The position numbers and the translations under genes were made by a program. Positions 12,901 to 24,002 of a DNA stretch of 64,000 nucleotides are shown here, in pieces (the first letter of the stretch is position 1; the number at the start of each line of letters is the position of its first letter). The notes beneath the pieces are model-generated. The model did no database searches, had not been told where the DNA came from, and saw only the letters and a program-made list of their open reading frames with translations. The stretch is taken from positions 9,866,506 to 9,930,505 of the forward strand of contig NC_049991.1 of the NCBI RefSeq assembly GCF_000003815.2, given 5' to 3'. The stretch is from Branchiostoma floridae (lineage: Eukaryota; Chordata; Leptocardii; Amphioxiformes; Branchiostomatidae).

Positions 12901-14266
12901 GCCGATATGCACCTGTCCATGCAAAACCTTGGAATATCGACTTAGCTGTGCCCGTGCATGTGTAAAACTATAGGATTCTAAGAATCTCAAGCACACTCTC
13001 TGTGTCTACCACACATACTGCTTTACGGTATTTCGTTCAGAATACAAATCAAGCCGTCTGGTGCCTCGAATCTCACACCTACAATAAAGTGCTTCATTCA
13101 TCATCACAGCGGCTGCTTGTCACCATAATGACATGGTCCATGTTTGTATATAGAGGTTTCTGAATAATGCAGTATCAGTTGTGCGGCCAAACACTCAAAA
13201 CAGTCAATAATTTGCACCTGATAACGGTACTTTATAAGAGCCAAGAAAAATCATATGCCCAAAGCTTTGATATTTCCTCCTTTGTCTGTGATCACTTTTG
13301 GTATAGGGCATTGTTTCTCTTACTAAGTCTGTGTAACACAAACTCCGCTGTCCAGGGCTGTAACTGGCCCTCCCCGCGGATGTTTGGCGGGCTGCTATAA
13401 GCGAGATTTAATCAGGCAATGTTTCTCTCTTTTCACTTATATTCAATAGTATGTAATTAACCATATCAATCAAATAATTTTTGTTCGCCGTCTCCCTTGC
13501 TACCCCCTCTCGTATTCACCCGTAGGGTTTACTTTGACTATCTCTCGGGGGAAATCAATGGATACCTCGTGCCCAGCGCACTGTTCGCATGGACGCAGGA
13601 GGCTGCATATGGCTCGTACCGTCAGTGCTTGTAGAACTGCATGCACTTCTGTAATGCTTCGTGAAAGTACGGTTTTTATCTCTTAGAAATAAGTATTCTG
13701 TATCGTCGGATGGTCTGTATTTTACCAGAAGCAACTGAGGGGCTATTAAAAGGTATGCACCGTCTCTTCCATAATTGTGTAGCGTGAAAATTGGGTCAGT
13801 AGCATTGTTCAATGTGTCAACGATGGTTTATTGTAGTATTTGGGGACAGATTTTTATTATTCGGCAGTGTTAGATCTCTGATTCTGCATCGTTGCTGTCT
13901 GTTAATACGTCCGTATCCTTTACATCTAACGTGTTCATTTGAAAAGACAATCTACTGTCACAGTAATTGGAGCCAAATGCAGGGAATTGCTATGTGTCAT
14001 ATTGATCTCTAAATCATTTCCTGACCACTCCCTACCTGCAACTGTTCATCTCATTATCTTAACGTTCTGACTTACTCCTTTCTGATTGATGAGGATGAGC
14101 TTGTTCTTTGGTACCTTAATACAAGATACAAGAACTACTACTAGATGTAGATTTAACAGTTTCGATCCTTTTCCGGCATTGGCATTTCAATTCCGTATAA
14201 TCTTGCATGCGCCATTGTTAGGCACGTTCTGTGGCTATTTTCGATTAAGCGTTTACTAATCTGATT
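9901..14266. other. Gene-free interval upstream of the FMO
   Basis: No exon recognised. It contains GT-rich DNA near 10270-10325, a C homopolymer tract at about 11662-11688, and a dispersed repeat at 13328-13416. The longest open frame (12445-12996, minus) has no family signal and a low-complexity composition; I do not call it. Promoter or enhancer DNA for the FMO presumably lies at the right end. Confidence 0.5.
13328..13416 (-). repeat. Dispersed repeat, inverted copy of 60830-60920
   Basis: About 89 bases running from tctgtgtaacacaaactccg to gcgagatttaatcagg are nearly the reverse complement of 60830-60920. At 60830-60920 the block is the right end of an insertion in the second copy of a segmental duplication, so it is probably the terminus of a mobile element. 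Confidence 0.65.
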
Positions 14267-14274
14267 TATAAAAA
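14267..14274 (+). promoter_or_regulatory. TATA-like box upstream of FMO
   Basis: tataaaaa lies 100-107 bases before the ATG at 14374, at a plausible core-promoter distance if the leader is short. An AG at 14340-14342 could instead be a splice acceptor for an upstream leader exon, in which case this is not the promoter. Confidence 0.3.
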
Positions 14275-14373
14275 TAGATTGTACTATTCATATCAACTAC
14301 GTGCGGTTATTCTGATCTTTGATGTTCAATTTGTACACTACAGGTAGATGTCGCTTGCAGGTCTGGGTGAAAT

Positions 14374-17300
14374 ATGACGTCATCAGACGAGAGGAGGGGC
14401 GGCATGGAGAGCACGAGGCGGGTAGCGATCATCGGGGCCGGGGTGAGCGGGCTGGCCTGCATCAAGGCCTGCCTGGAGGAGGGGCTGGAGCCGGTGTGCT
14501 TCGAGCAACATGACCAACTGGGTAAGCGGCGCCATTTTTTCAGCACCAAGGACAGCAGAAGTCAAGCATATTATGGGACTAGAGGAGTGCATAGTTATGA
14601 CATCATGCATTGTGACGTCACATTCCTATATATATATATGAAGACGTACAAGACAAATTAGATTCTTGCGTAACCGTCTTCTTTATGACGCTCGCTGGGG
14701 CGTCTCAACGGCACCCGCGTTCATCCAATGTTGTAACTCGTACATATGTAAATAATTGCTTTCAATTTTTTTCCACACCACTCATAGTTTCTTGCCATTC
14801 AATAGTCTTTCTCTCCCTCTCCTTACTTCTATGATAGACTTGTCTTGATTGGGTAGATAAATTGTACGCCTGAACGTAACACCCGTCCATGGCCCCCCGT
14901 TAAGCAATCGGCGCACCAATTCATGGGCCATTTTGGGATACTGATGGCCGGGCACTGTCGGGAGTAATTGCGTTTCAGCGCCATCCGGGGACGCGCTTAT
15001 CGTTCAAGAATCAATACCACCAACCCACGTACGAAACAGCACCCCAGCCGACAGGAATAAGTCTGGGAACAGAGCACCGCTGATACAGTTTACCTTTCGG
15101 TGTCAATAGTGCTTGACTGGAATCATTTGTCAGCAACGCCTTTCTAAAACTCGTCTATCGATTTATTCATGCCGTAATCTACTCGGCAGTGTGCGAGCGT
15201 TAATGCGGTCTGATGGTCTCCTGAAAGAGACCCATATGTCCTGTAAACGCGCCGTGTATTACTCGTTTAGAATGTTGTATGTATGAAATGATGCAGCAAA
15301 TTTAGTGCGTTTCCATGAAAGAGATACTTTACAACGTTATGCATTCATAGAGATGGTAGCTTACAATAGCCATTATGCAAGGACGTAATTTTTCTCTCAA
15401 TGAAAAATGCGACATAAACATTAACACGATTTCTCCACTATCACTGGTAATTCATTTTTACTTGATTAAGGAAAGTCTGCATACATACAGCATTCGTGTC
15501 GCAATATCCAATCCCATTAATTCAGTAACACATAACAGATGCCACCTTACCGCAGATTATTGTCATTATCCATATTCCATTCCCGTCTGCCGCAAACCGG
15601 ATCTAATGCAAATGTAGTGCATGCATAATGCTTCTTCCTTCGCGCCTAAATGAATTTTCTCTACTCCAGTCAATTTCATTCGTTGTTTCGTGAAACTCTG
15701 TCTTAAATGTTGTATATACAGAAAGATTTACTGGCAAGTTCGTGCGCAAAGGCTAGTTGTAAATACATGGACATGAGAAACACACATGTAGTAGAGACGT
15801 ACTAGGAAACAGGCCTGTTACAAGGGCAGTGATTGACATTATTGCAATTGTACATAACAAGAGACTAATTTAGATACTACTACTCGCGTTGGCTATATCT
15901 CACATATTGTTATATTTCTACTAAAGATTATTTGAAAGCGGCTAGGCTACGAAAACAACCATTTGTACCTGAGAATTTCAATACCTTGTGACATGGTGTG
16001 GTGCAATAGTACGGGGAGTTGACACGATCAATCATGCTTTGATCAATTTCAACCTTCTATGCTTTATATATACACGACATGTGCCTTTGTCACTAGAAAT
16101 TGGGACTAATATTTGCCTATATTAGATGTCTTTCCAGGCGCCTAAATGTAGTTTAGAGCGTAAGGGGGCAATTCACGCTTACATTCCACGAAGCAATGAT
16201 CATATTCAGCATTGCCCTTCAGTGACAAGTAAAGTCCGTTCGTGACTGGAATACTGATAGAAAACCATAAATTCAGTGTACGTGTACGTTTTCTGTTTCA
16301 TATGTATGCATTTCTAAGGATCACATGCTAAGCTTACAGAACTGTGACATCCAAAATTTAGACAAACCTTTGATTTGTAAAACATATCTGTTCTTACATT
16401 TTCAGTATCAAATAAGCGAGAAGAAGTCGAATTCACTGAGTATACTGTCTAGTAGAATAATATCCTTGTGTTGGTTGACATTGTAAATATATGCATTTGT
16501 CAACTATCATTTCGTTTCGACCTGTGCTTAACCCAGTGGGTATATGTACAATAAAGGTCTTCATTCATCATTCAGACATTGTTATACATTGCCTTATTGA
16601 TCTGACTTGGTTGCACTAAAGCTCATGTCTTCAGACGAAGTGTAATAGAAAACCAGTCACTTGATAGCCTGGTATCCAGTCGTAATATAGCTCCCGACTA
16701 GTCCCGAGTCTCTTCTGTCCTCTTCGTAATTGCGAAGAGGAGAGAAGAGACTCAGGAGCTATATTACGGCTGGATACTACTAGTAATTGCGAAGAGGAGA
16801 GAAGAGACTCGGGAGCTATCATATTACGGCTGGATACCAGGCTAGTCGCTTGAGGCCGTGGATAAGAATACAATCCAATTTCCCACTGATTAGTAGTTGA
16901 ATTACTAGTCAATCTGCCAATCCTGTTAATTCTATTTAGGAGGAGTTTGGTATTACACAGACGAGCCACGCCCTAACCAAGGAGCGACTATCTACAAGTC
17001 CCTGGTCAGTAACAGGACCAAGGAGATGATGTCATTTAGCGATTTCCCTCAACCCAAGGAGGCTCCGCCCTTCCTGCCGTACACGCAGGTTCACAGCTAC
17101 CTGCGGGAGTTCGCAGACAAATTTGAGCTCATGAAGTTCATCCAATTTGGTGTGCAGGTACGTAATGAATGAGATTATTGCCTGGTACATCTGTGTAGGG
17201 ACCGATCACGAGTTATAGCATGGGGGGGATCAGGGGAGCAGTGGTGAATTTGGAGAGTTGAGCAAAACTAAATTATAACCTGGAATGTAGGTTCATCTGT

Positions 17301-19886
17301 GACGGTAGTCAACATTATGTTACAATTCTAAACCTTATATCTGTACACAAAATAAGACTTTGTTGGTAAGCGCCTTATTTTGTGTACGGATACAAAGCTT
17401 AAAATTGTAACACTAATCATAACCTGTGTTTGGTGACAGAAAATCTGCGAGTTTTCTTTTCAAATAAAACAGTAGAATAAAAAAAGGAAGCCAACTGCAG
17501 CCTAGCCTTTAACTCACTTTAGATGTCATCCAACACAGTCTTCTGCGATATATTCGAGATAAAGAAAACCTATGCACGTTATCTGATAATGTACATGTGC
17601 AATACAAGAATGAATGAACTTTATTGCACGACATTTGTACATGGTACAATTGTAAGGCAACGGTGATAAGTCAGTCAATACAATGACTCGTCTAAGGTCT
17701 ATAACTACATGTATAGTACAGGAATGTGGACATAAATGGCGTATTGACATAGTGTAATATACAAGTTAAACAAGTCGGTCTGTTACTGTACAATATATTC
17801 TCTCTTTTTTATATTATTACATATGTATTGGCCTAAATACGAAGATAGTCTGGACATGACATAAGTAGATTGAAAGTACATGATCTCTGTGTCATGTATC
17901 TTGTTCCAGGTTCAGCACATCTGGCGGGCCGACGACTACACCACCTCGGGTAAGTGGCTGGTGCGCACGGCCCCGGTTGCCGCGGACAACAACAGGAACA
18001 CCTCTCCCCAGACCAGCCTGTTCGGCAGCGTCATGGTGTGCAGCGGCCACTTCTCCAAGCCCTTCGTCCCGAAAGTGCCCGGGCTTGAAGAGTTTACCGG
18101 AGTTGTCCTGCACAGCCGTGACTACAGCGGTGCGGAGTCCTTCAAGGGACGCAAAGTCATGGTAGTCGGTAAGTAGTCATCCCGATCCATTCCTTGTATG
18201 ACAAGATTTTCAAACTAGAACTTAAGGGGCTACATAAGGAATAGTCCTTGTGATAGGAATATTGTCGATGGAACTGAAATACCGCGCGAAAAAAATTAAG
18301 ATATATGTGAAATGGGCAATTCCAGTGGGTGTTGGTGGCCAAGTGTGCAAGGTTAAGTTTTTCGCATGCACTCAATTAGCTCACATATACCGCATGCACC
18401 AATGCCTTTACCTGTCTGGCATTGTACTGTAACGTTACATAGTAAAAATGCCAAACTCTAACCCTTGACTCAGTTACAGATATGAGATACAGTGACAGGA
18501 CGCTGCTGGTTTACTTAGAACGCCTTTGACTGCTGATAATGCTTTGTTTTGACTACTAGCTTACTACTTTGCATACAGTGGGGTTTCCTAGGGGTTTACT
18601 GGTTACAACATCCGATGATTTGCTGGAGAGGGGAATACGACAGTAAACTGGGTGACTTTGAATCTCACGTACGGTCTGCTTTAATACAGTCCGGCGGAGG
18701 GCATGTATATGGATGCCCTCTTTGTGTTCTTGACGAAACATGCACTGTTTGTTGTCCAAATCAGGCGGTGCCAATTCGGCCGGCGATGTGGCTGCTGAAG
18801 TTGCCCAGGTCGCGTCTGTAGTAAGTACAGCATCAGCTGGCCTTCGACACCACTTTAGAATTACACGTCTCACAAAATACAAAAATGAGACAAATTCTTT
18901 CACTTTTAGCGAGATAAACCACATTTATTTTGTGTGTGTTCTTTTTTCCCAATATCATATTTATTTTGAAGATGCATATGGGTTTCAGGTAAGGAAAAGG
19001 TCCTTGAAAAGGACTTCAACTGGTGTCGGTTTGGCTAGTTGGAGACACGCGTCGCAGTTTTGTGCCAAACATTTCCAACAGAATTTGGAGTCATATGAAG
19101 TAAAAGGGTAGGGCAGGGTCTTACACATAATTGAACTGAAGAGAATTTACACATTTTAATCATGATTGGAGAAGACCTAAAATGTAAGTTGAACTCTTGT
19201 TCTTGACACAGAAATAATGTAGCACCGAACAACGTTATCTAGAAAAACTTATAGACACTGGCAAGCAATGATTTTGCTTACGATATCAAAAACAGTGGGG
19301 GAGACAGGCTTTCGTGTTTCTCACATACTTTGCAATTTGATTTGATAAATATAACTTGACACCGCCCTCTTAGCTAAATGCTTATGTGCTACAAATTCCA
19401 AAATATCTAATTCCCCAACTATTGACTGACTTGATATCATGTATGGCATGTAACGTGCTAGGTAACAAAAAAAGCTAAACTTTTCGTAAGGAAAAAAATG
19501 ATTATGAATTTATAGATAATGCAGGCATAGAAGGCTTCACATAAACGAACATAGGCATATATATATACAATGTACTTACGGAAACATCCTACTGTGATCC
19601 TTACACAGTTAAGAGCTGCTAGGGAGGCATAGCATTGAGCGCTTTCTTTGTAATTCCTTAAGTTCGTTTCCCTTAATATAAATAATGTTACATGTAAGGT
19701 AATTTTAATGTACACTGTGCTATACTATAGAATCTACATATTAAGTAGAGCTCTTGATTCAGACACATTTTAATTTATATTGTAGGGTCGCTCAGGAAGT
19801 CATAGAACGGTTTGTTTTAATAAAATGTCTTAGCTATGCGATTATAGTTCATTAATTAATAAGAGGAACATGTGTGTCCGTCTGTA

Positions 19887-19979
<93 letters not shown>

Positions 19980-22900
19980 ATGTGCGTGCGCGCGCTTGCG
20001 TGTGTGTGTGTGTGTATACGTGTGCGCTTGCGTGNNNNNNNNNNNNNNNNNNNNNNNNNNNNNNNNNNNNNNNNNNNNNNNNNNNNNNNNNNNNNNNNNN
20101 NNNNNNNNNNNNNNNNNNNNNNNNNNNNNNNNNNNNNNNNNNNNNNNNNNNNNNNNNNNNNNNNNNNNNNNNNNNNNNNNNNNNNNNNNNNNNNNNNNNN
20201 NNNNNNNNNTACATAAGAATATCTCACGTACGGAACCCATATTCCTACGTAAGACTGTATGAAACCTAAGTCCATGGCAACGATACGAAATAACACCATC
20301 ACCATATGCACCGTTTATCTTTTGTTACTGTACAGGTTTACCTGAGTGTGAGGGACGGCACGTGGCTGTTCCCGCGGCTGGCGCAGGGAGGCAAGCCGAG
20401 GGACTTCTTCATACAAAGGGCCCGGCTGCACCTGCCGGAATGGCTGAAGAGGGTTCTGCTCAGACGTCAGTGTAACGCATGTCTGGACCACGACAACTAC
20501 GGACTGGAGGGGTGTAAAGACCCTATCTATGGGTCCACGATGATCAACGATGAGATGGCATTCAGACTGGCTACAGGAAAGGTAATGGAAATGTTTGCTT
20601 TTTTTGTTTTGCCTCGAAAAAAACCCCGCAGACCCTAATGTGCAGTCCTGACCACTGGGAAAATTGGTAAAAGCAAGTAAATTGTAGATTTGTGGTCATT
20701 TTGGGACCGGTCAAATCCTACAAGGCTCGGAACGGGGTTTGGAACCATTGTGAATTTTTTATGCCTTATTCTTTTTTTAATACAAACTGTATTAGCCAAC
20801 TGAAATATTCAAATAGATTTTCTATCGACTACCTAACATTATTCACGACACCATTCTATGGCCAAATCTTGTTTCATTTTCTTCCCCTGATCTTCATCTC
20901 CCAGAATACCAGTAGCGGATGTATTGTAAAGCATTTTTAAGACAGTATTGAATTGTGATGATGGTTATTTCTCCAGGTCGTGACCAGGCCGGTGGTTGAG
21001 AGGTTTACCCGCACGGGGGCAGTGTTCACTGACGGAACCAGCATTGACCAGCTGGATGCCGTGATATTCGCCACAGGGTACAACGTCGCCATCCCCTTCC
21101 TAGAATCGGACATTCTTCCACGTAAGTACCACAATTCTGTCTCCTGTCCAGTTATAAGCTGGCTTGGAGAAACTGGGTCCGTCCAGTTGATTTAGGAAAA
21201 CTTAACGTCTTTCAAGTCCAGCATTGATGCACGATAAGCACGCTTAAAATTTTAAGCCGGCAATTTTCTTGCTGATTTATTTAACGTTAAGGTATCTCGG
21301 TTGGCTAAATTGGCATTTTGACCTTCCACTGTTTTCTTATTAATAAATTAAGAAAGAATGGAGCCATAACGAATGTTGATAGATGGGCATTAGAGAATTC
21401 TAAATCTNNNNNNNNNNNNNNNNNNNNNNNNNNNNNNNNNNNNNNNNNNNNNNNNNNNNNNNNNNNNNNNNNNNNNNNNNNNNNNNNNNNNNNNNNNNNN
21501 NNNNNNNCTGTATTTTGTCATAGAAAAAAAAATAATATCAGAGGTAATAAAATGATGACGTCATCAATTCGGCCAAAATAATGTCAGATTTAGAATTCTC
21601 TAATGCCCATCTATCAACATTCGTTACGGCTCCATTCTTTCTTAATTTATTAATAAGAAAACAGTGGAAGGTCAAAATGCCAATTTAGCCAACCGAGATA
21701 CCTTAACCTCCCTGAGTTGAATGCTTCATCAGATCAGTAAAACCTCTTCTGTGCATTCGCTGTAGAATTTAACTTCCTCATTCGCCGTGCACTTTGCTGC
21801 GGTATGCCACATTTATTTTAGGTCAGGAATGCCCCAAACCCGTACAAATACGGGACTAATATACAGGCATCATTATGATAATGTATGTGCAGTCTGTACA
21901 TATATAAGCTCAGCAGGACTTAAGATACCCTCTATGCAATGTGGTTTGACAGGCGGTTAATACTTTTCTCTGACTACAGACTAATGAGAATACAACGGTT
22001 CCCTACATTCCGTACCTGCCTATCCTGACCATAGCATATATTCTGCAGGCGATGTGGGAGATCTGGAGCTGTACAAGATGATGTTCCCCGCCCGCCTGCC
22101 CCACTCCAGCCTGGCTGTTATAGGCTGTGTGGGGACCATAGGGCCCATCTTTCCCGTACTGGAGATCCAGTCGAGATGGGCTGCACTAGTGTTGTCAGTG
22201 AGTACACAACTTTTGTTTCACAATACTGAAACGCATCTCACTGCACTTCTTGGGCCACCGGTGCGGCACTGCGGGGTTCTTTCACTGCGGTACTGTTTTG
22301 ATATGTTCGCCGATTTTCTTATGGTTGTCCGTGACAAGTAGTCACAAACCAATGAAGATATCTCTAGAGGGCAACCTGGAACAGATTCGGCCTGTTTTCG
22401 CTGCAATGGATTTCTGAAAATATTAAGTAGATGGCCAATTTACTACTAATACATTCATTTGTTCAGCTGACATACATGACAATGTATGATTAATGTACAG
22501 ACAGGGTTGCCCAACTAGTTCCGGCTATCATCAGGCGTCAGAGTTTGAAGACTATACAAAAGAGTACATACAAATATACTACAAAACTGCATATCAATAT
22601 TTACCATACATCAAGTTACCTAAACATAAGAATCCTAGAGTTTTGTCAATTGAGGTAGTGCTCTACATATCATTCGTACTTTTTTTATTCAGCTAATTAC
22701 ACCTGAGAAGATTTAAAAGTCTTTGGAGGCAATATATAAGCCCAGTTTGTTGAAGTACAATACGACAAAAACACTTATTCCTTCACAAATGTTTAGTGAG
22801 AGCATTTATCTAATGGTGTTTGATGTATTGTAGTCCGCATAAACTGCAATCATTGCGTCATTTTTGTCCGTTCTTGTTTTCCTACCACAGGGGCGTTGTA

Positions 22901-23896
22901 AACTCCCCGATCCACAGTCTATGCAAGAGTGGCTTCGCAGCAACAGAGAAAAGTGTAAAAGCAAGATTGGGCGTGTCTCTTTGATGGTAAGCCATACTTT
23001 GTCATCTTTGCAATGAATTACCAAATGTTTACATTTCCTCCATGTATGAAGGCTTTGTTTTGGGCGTGTCTGTTTGTTATGTTGGTGTGTGTCCGTAGTT
23101 ATTTGAATACGCTCTGTCAGTAGAGTGGCAGGAAGTGAGTGAATGGGAAGATGGCGTCACCGCAGAGGTCAGAGTTGAGGTAGTGCCAGGGTTACTACTA
23201 GCATCAGACAGTCCAGGTCAAATGGTCAATGTCAACATACATCGACGTGGTCAATGGAACAGTTTACTAATTCACGAGGAGGTATTGGTTTTGGTCCCAT
23301 ATGGTATGTTTGCCGTAGACAGCTAATCCATAGGCAAATGTAATGAAAACCTTGATTAAACCATAATTAATGTGTCCTACCGAGACATACGTGAAACTCT
23401 TTTTAAAAAGTCTACGACCACTTTTTGGTGTTGTGTTTTTTTTACCTTTTCGTCAATCCATTGTACTAGTAATCTATTGCTCATGTTTATTGTGTGGTAA
23501 CTCTCATATTCCTTTGCTTATAGAACCTCACTACATCTTTATTAACAACTTTATTCCTCTGCCCCGCAGGTGTGTACCCTACCGTACTGTGAGGACATCG
23601 CTCAAGAGATGGGCGTCAGGCCGAGTTTCTGGCAGCTCCTCCTCCGTGACCCTTACCTCGCCTACCTGGTCTACTTCGGCCCGGCCTTCCCCACGCACTA
23701 CCGCCTGGTGGGTCCGCACCGCTGGGCTGGGGCCGCCAGGCACGCTAAGCTAGCTGTAGACAACACTTACTCTGCGACGAAAAAATCTGCACAGAAACCC
23801 GAGCACTGCTTCAGCACGAAGGTCACCATCGTTAAAGTCATGTTCACATCTCTTTGCGTGATTGCACTTGGCATTGTCATAGGGATTAGCTATTGA
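14374..23896 (+). CDS. Flavin-containing monooxygenase (FMO1-5-like), complete, nine exons
   Basis: NADPH- and O2-dependent monooxygenase oxidising soft nucleophiles (N, S), probably ER-anchored. Exons 14374-14521, 16940-17157, 17910-18168, 18765-18820, 20336-20581, 20977-21121, 22049-22197, 22891-22986, 23570-23896 join in frame to 547 aa (vertebrate FMOs are about 530). Seen: FAD motif IIGAGVSG (residues 19-26), FMO signature FxGxxxHxxxY as [11 protein letters not shown] (184-194), FATGY (340-344), and a hydrophobic C-terminal helix (about 524-545) as in membrane-bound FMOs. The NADPH-site glycine motif reads GGANSAG (209-215), with Ala where the family normally has the second Gly. Start at 14374; Met11 (14404) is an alternative just before the FAD motif. 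Introns hold several mobile elements, two gaps and a TG microsatellite. Neighbouring ABAT is convergent. I cannot say which vertebrate FMO is the closest orthologue. Confidence 0.93.
16500..16575 (+). mobile_element. LINE/SINE 3'-end fragment in FMO intron 1
   Basis: Ends acaataaaggtcttcattca then tcattca, the same tail type as at 7498-7545 and 13082-13110. Only the 3' end is recognisable. Confidence 0.4.
16665..16844. mobile_element. Inverted-repeat element (MITE) with internal duplication, FMO intron 1
   Basis: Ends tagcctggtatccag and ctggataccaggcta are perfect inverted repeats. The left arm continues through taatatagctccc and gagtctcttct to cctcttcg; the right arm is present twice in tandem, starting at attgcgaagagg. 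Flanks gtcacttga and gtcgcttga look like a 9-bp target duplication with one mismatch. A 59-bp deletion derivative lies at 8955-9013. The element sits just 95 bases upstream of FMO exon 2. Confidence 0.75.
17343..17387. repeat. Short hairpin in FMO intron 2
   Basis: Perfect 14-bp arms gtacacaaaataag (17343-17356) and cttattttgtgtac (17374-17387), loop of 17. Could be a tiny inverted-repeat element; no clear target duplication. Confidence 0.5.
17606..17660 (-). mobile_element. LINE-type 3' end in FMO intron 2
   Basis: Minus-strand sequence gtgcaataaagttcattcat followed by a further TTC is a typical LINE 3' terminus with a TTCA tail. Upstream body sequence to about 17760 may belong to it, but I cannot define its limit. 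Confidence 0.4.
19887..20034. repeat. TG/CA microsatellite in FMO intron 4
   Basis: Roughly 145 bases of nearly pure TG repeat, interrupted by ta, cg and gc steps, running directly into the assembly gap at 20035. The long open frames on both strands are artefacts of the repeat. The gap probably reflects assembly failure on this repeat. Confidence 0.97.
20035..20209. other. Assembly gap (175 N)
   Basis: N-run of 175, in FMO intron 4, adjoining the TG repeat; the exon joins on either side remain in phase, so no coding sequence need be missing. Confidence 1.
21287..21706. mobile_element. Foldback element with 121-bp arms and TTAA ends, FMO intron 6
   Basis: Left arm 21287-21407 and right arm 21586-21706 are reverse complements over all 121 bases, with one mismatch that I can see. 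The outermost bases are ttaa followed by ggtatctcgg on the left and ccgagatacc followed by ttaa on the right, so TTAA could be the target duplication, as for piggyBac-type transposition. The interior holds a 100-N gap and about 80 bases of AT-rich DNA; no coding frame is visible. Confidence 0.85.
21408..21507. other. Assembly gap (100 N) inside the foldback element
   Basis: Placeholder-size gap that begins exactly at the inner end of the left arm; the long palindrome is the likely reason for the assembly break. Confidence 1.
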
Positions 23897-23909
23897 TACT
23901 CCAATGGCC

Positions 23910-24002
23910 ATTCGGTGAAGCACAGTTGATATCCAAAGCACAATTCCTTTATTCCTTTTGAAAGGAATAAAGGAAAGGAATTCGGTGAAGCACAGTTGAT
24001 AT
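23910..24002 (+). terminator. FMO 3' end: duplicated 23-mer flanking a hairpin that contains AATAAA
   Basis: A 23-base direct repeat starting attcggtgaagcacag occurs at 23910-23932 and 23980-24002. Between them, 23944-23975 is a perfect 16-bp-arm palindrome (ttcctttattcctttt and its complement). The AATAAA at 23966-23971, 70 bases after the FMO stop, lies in the right arm and is the best candidate polyadenylation signal. Use of this signal is inference. Confidence 0.5.

Noticed and set aside
12445-12996. 183-codon minus-strand open frame, the longest outside recognised genes
   Set aside because: Composition is low-complexity, there are no motifs, it overlaps an open frame on the other strand, and its ends do not look like exon borders.
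19842-20311. Several 110-150-codon frames over the TG repeat and gap
   Set aside because: Dinucleotide repeat plus N-run; no real protein.
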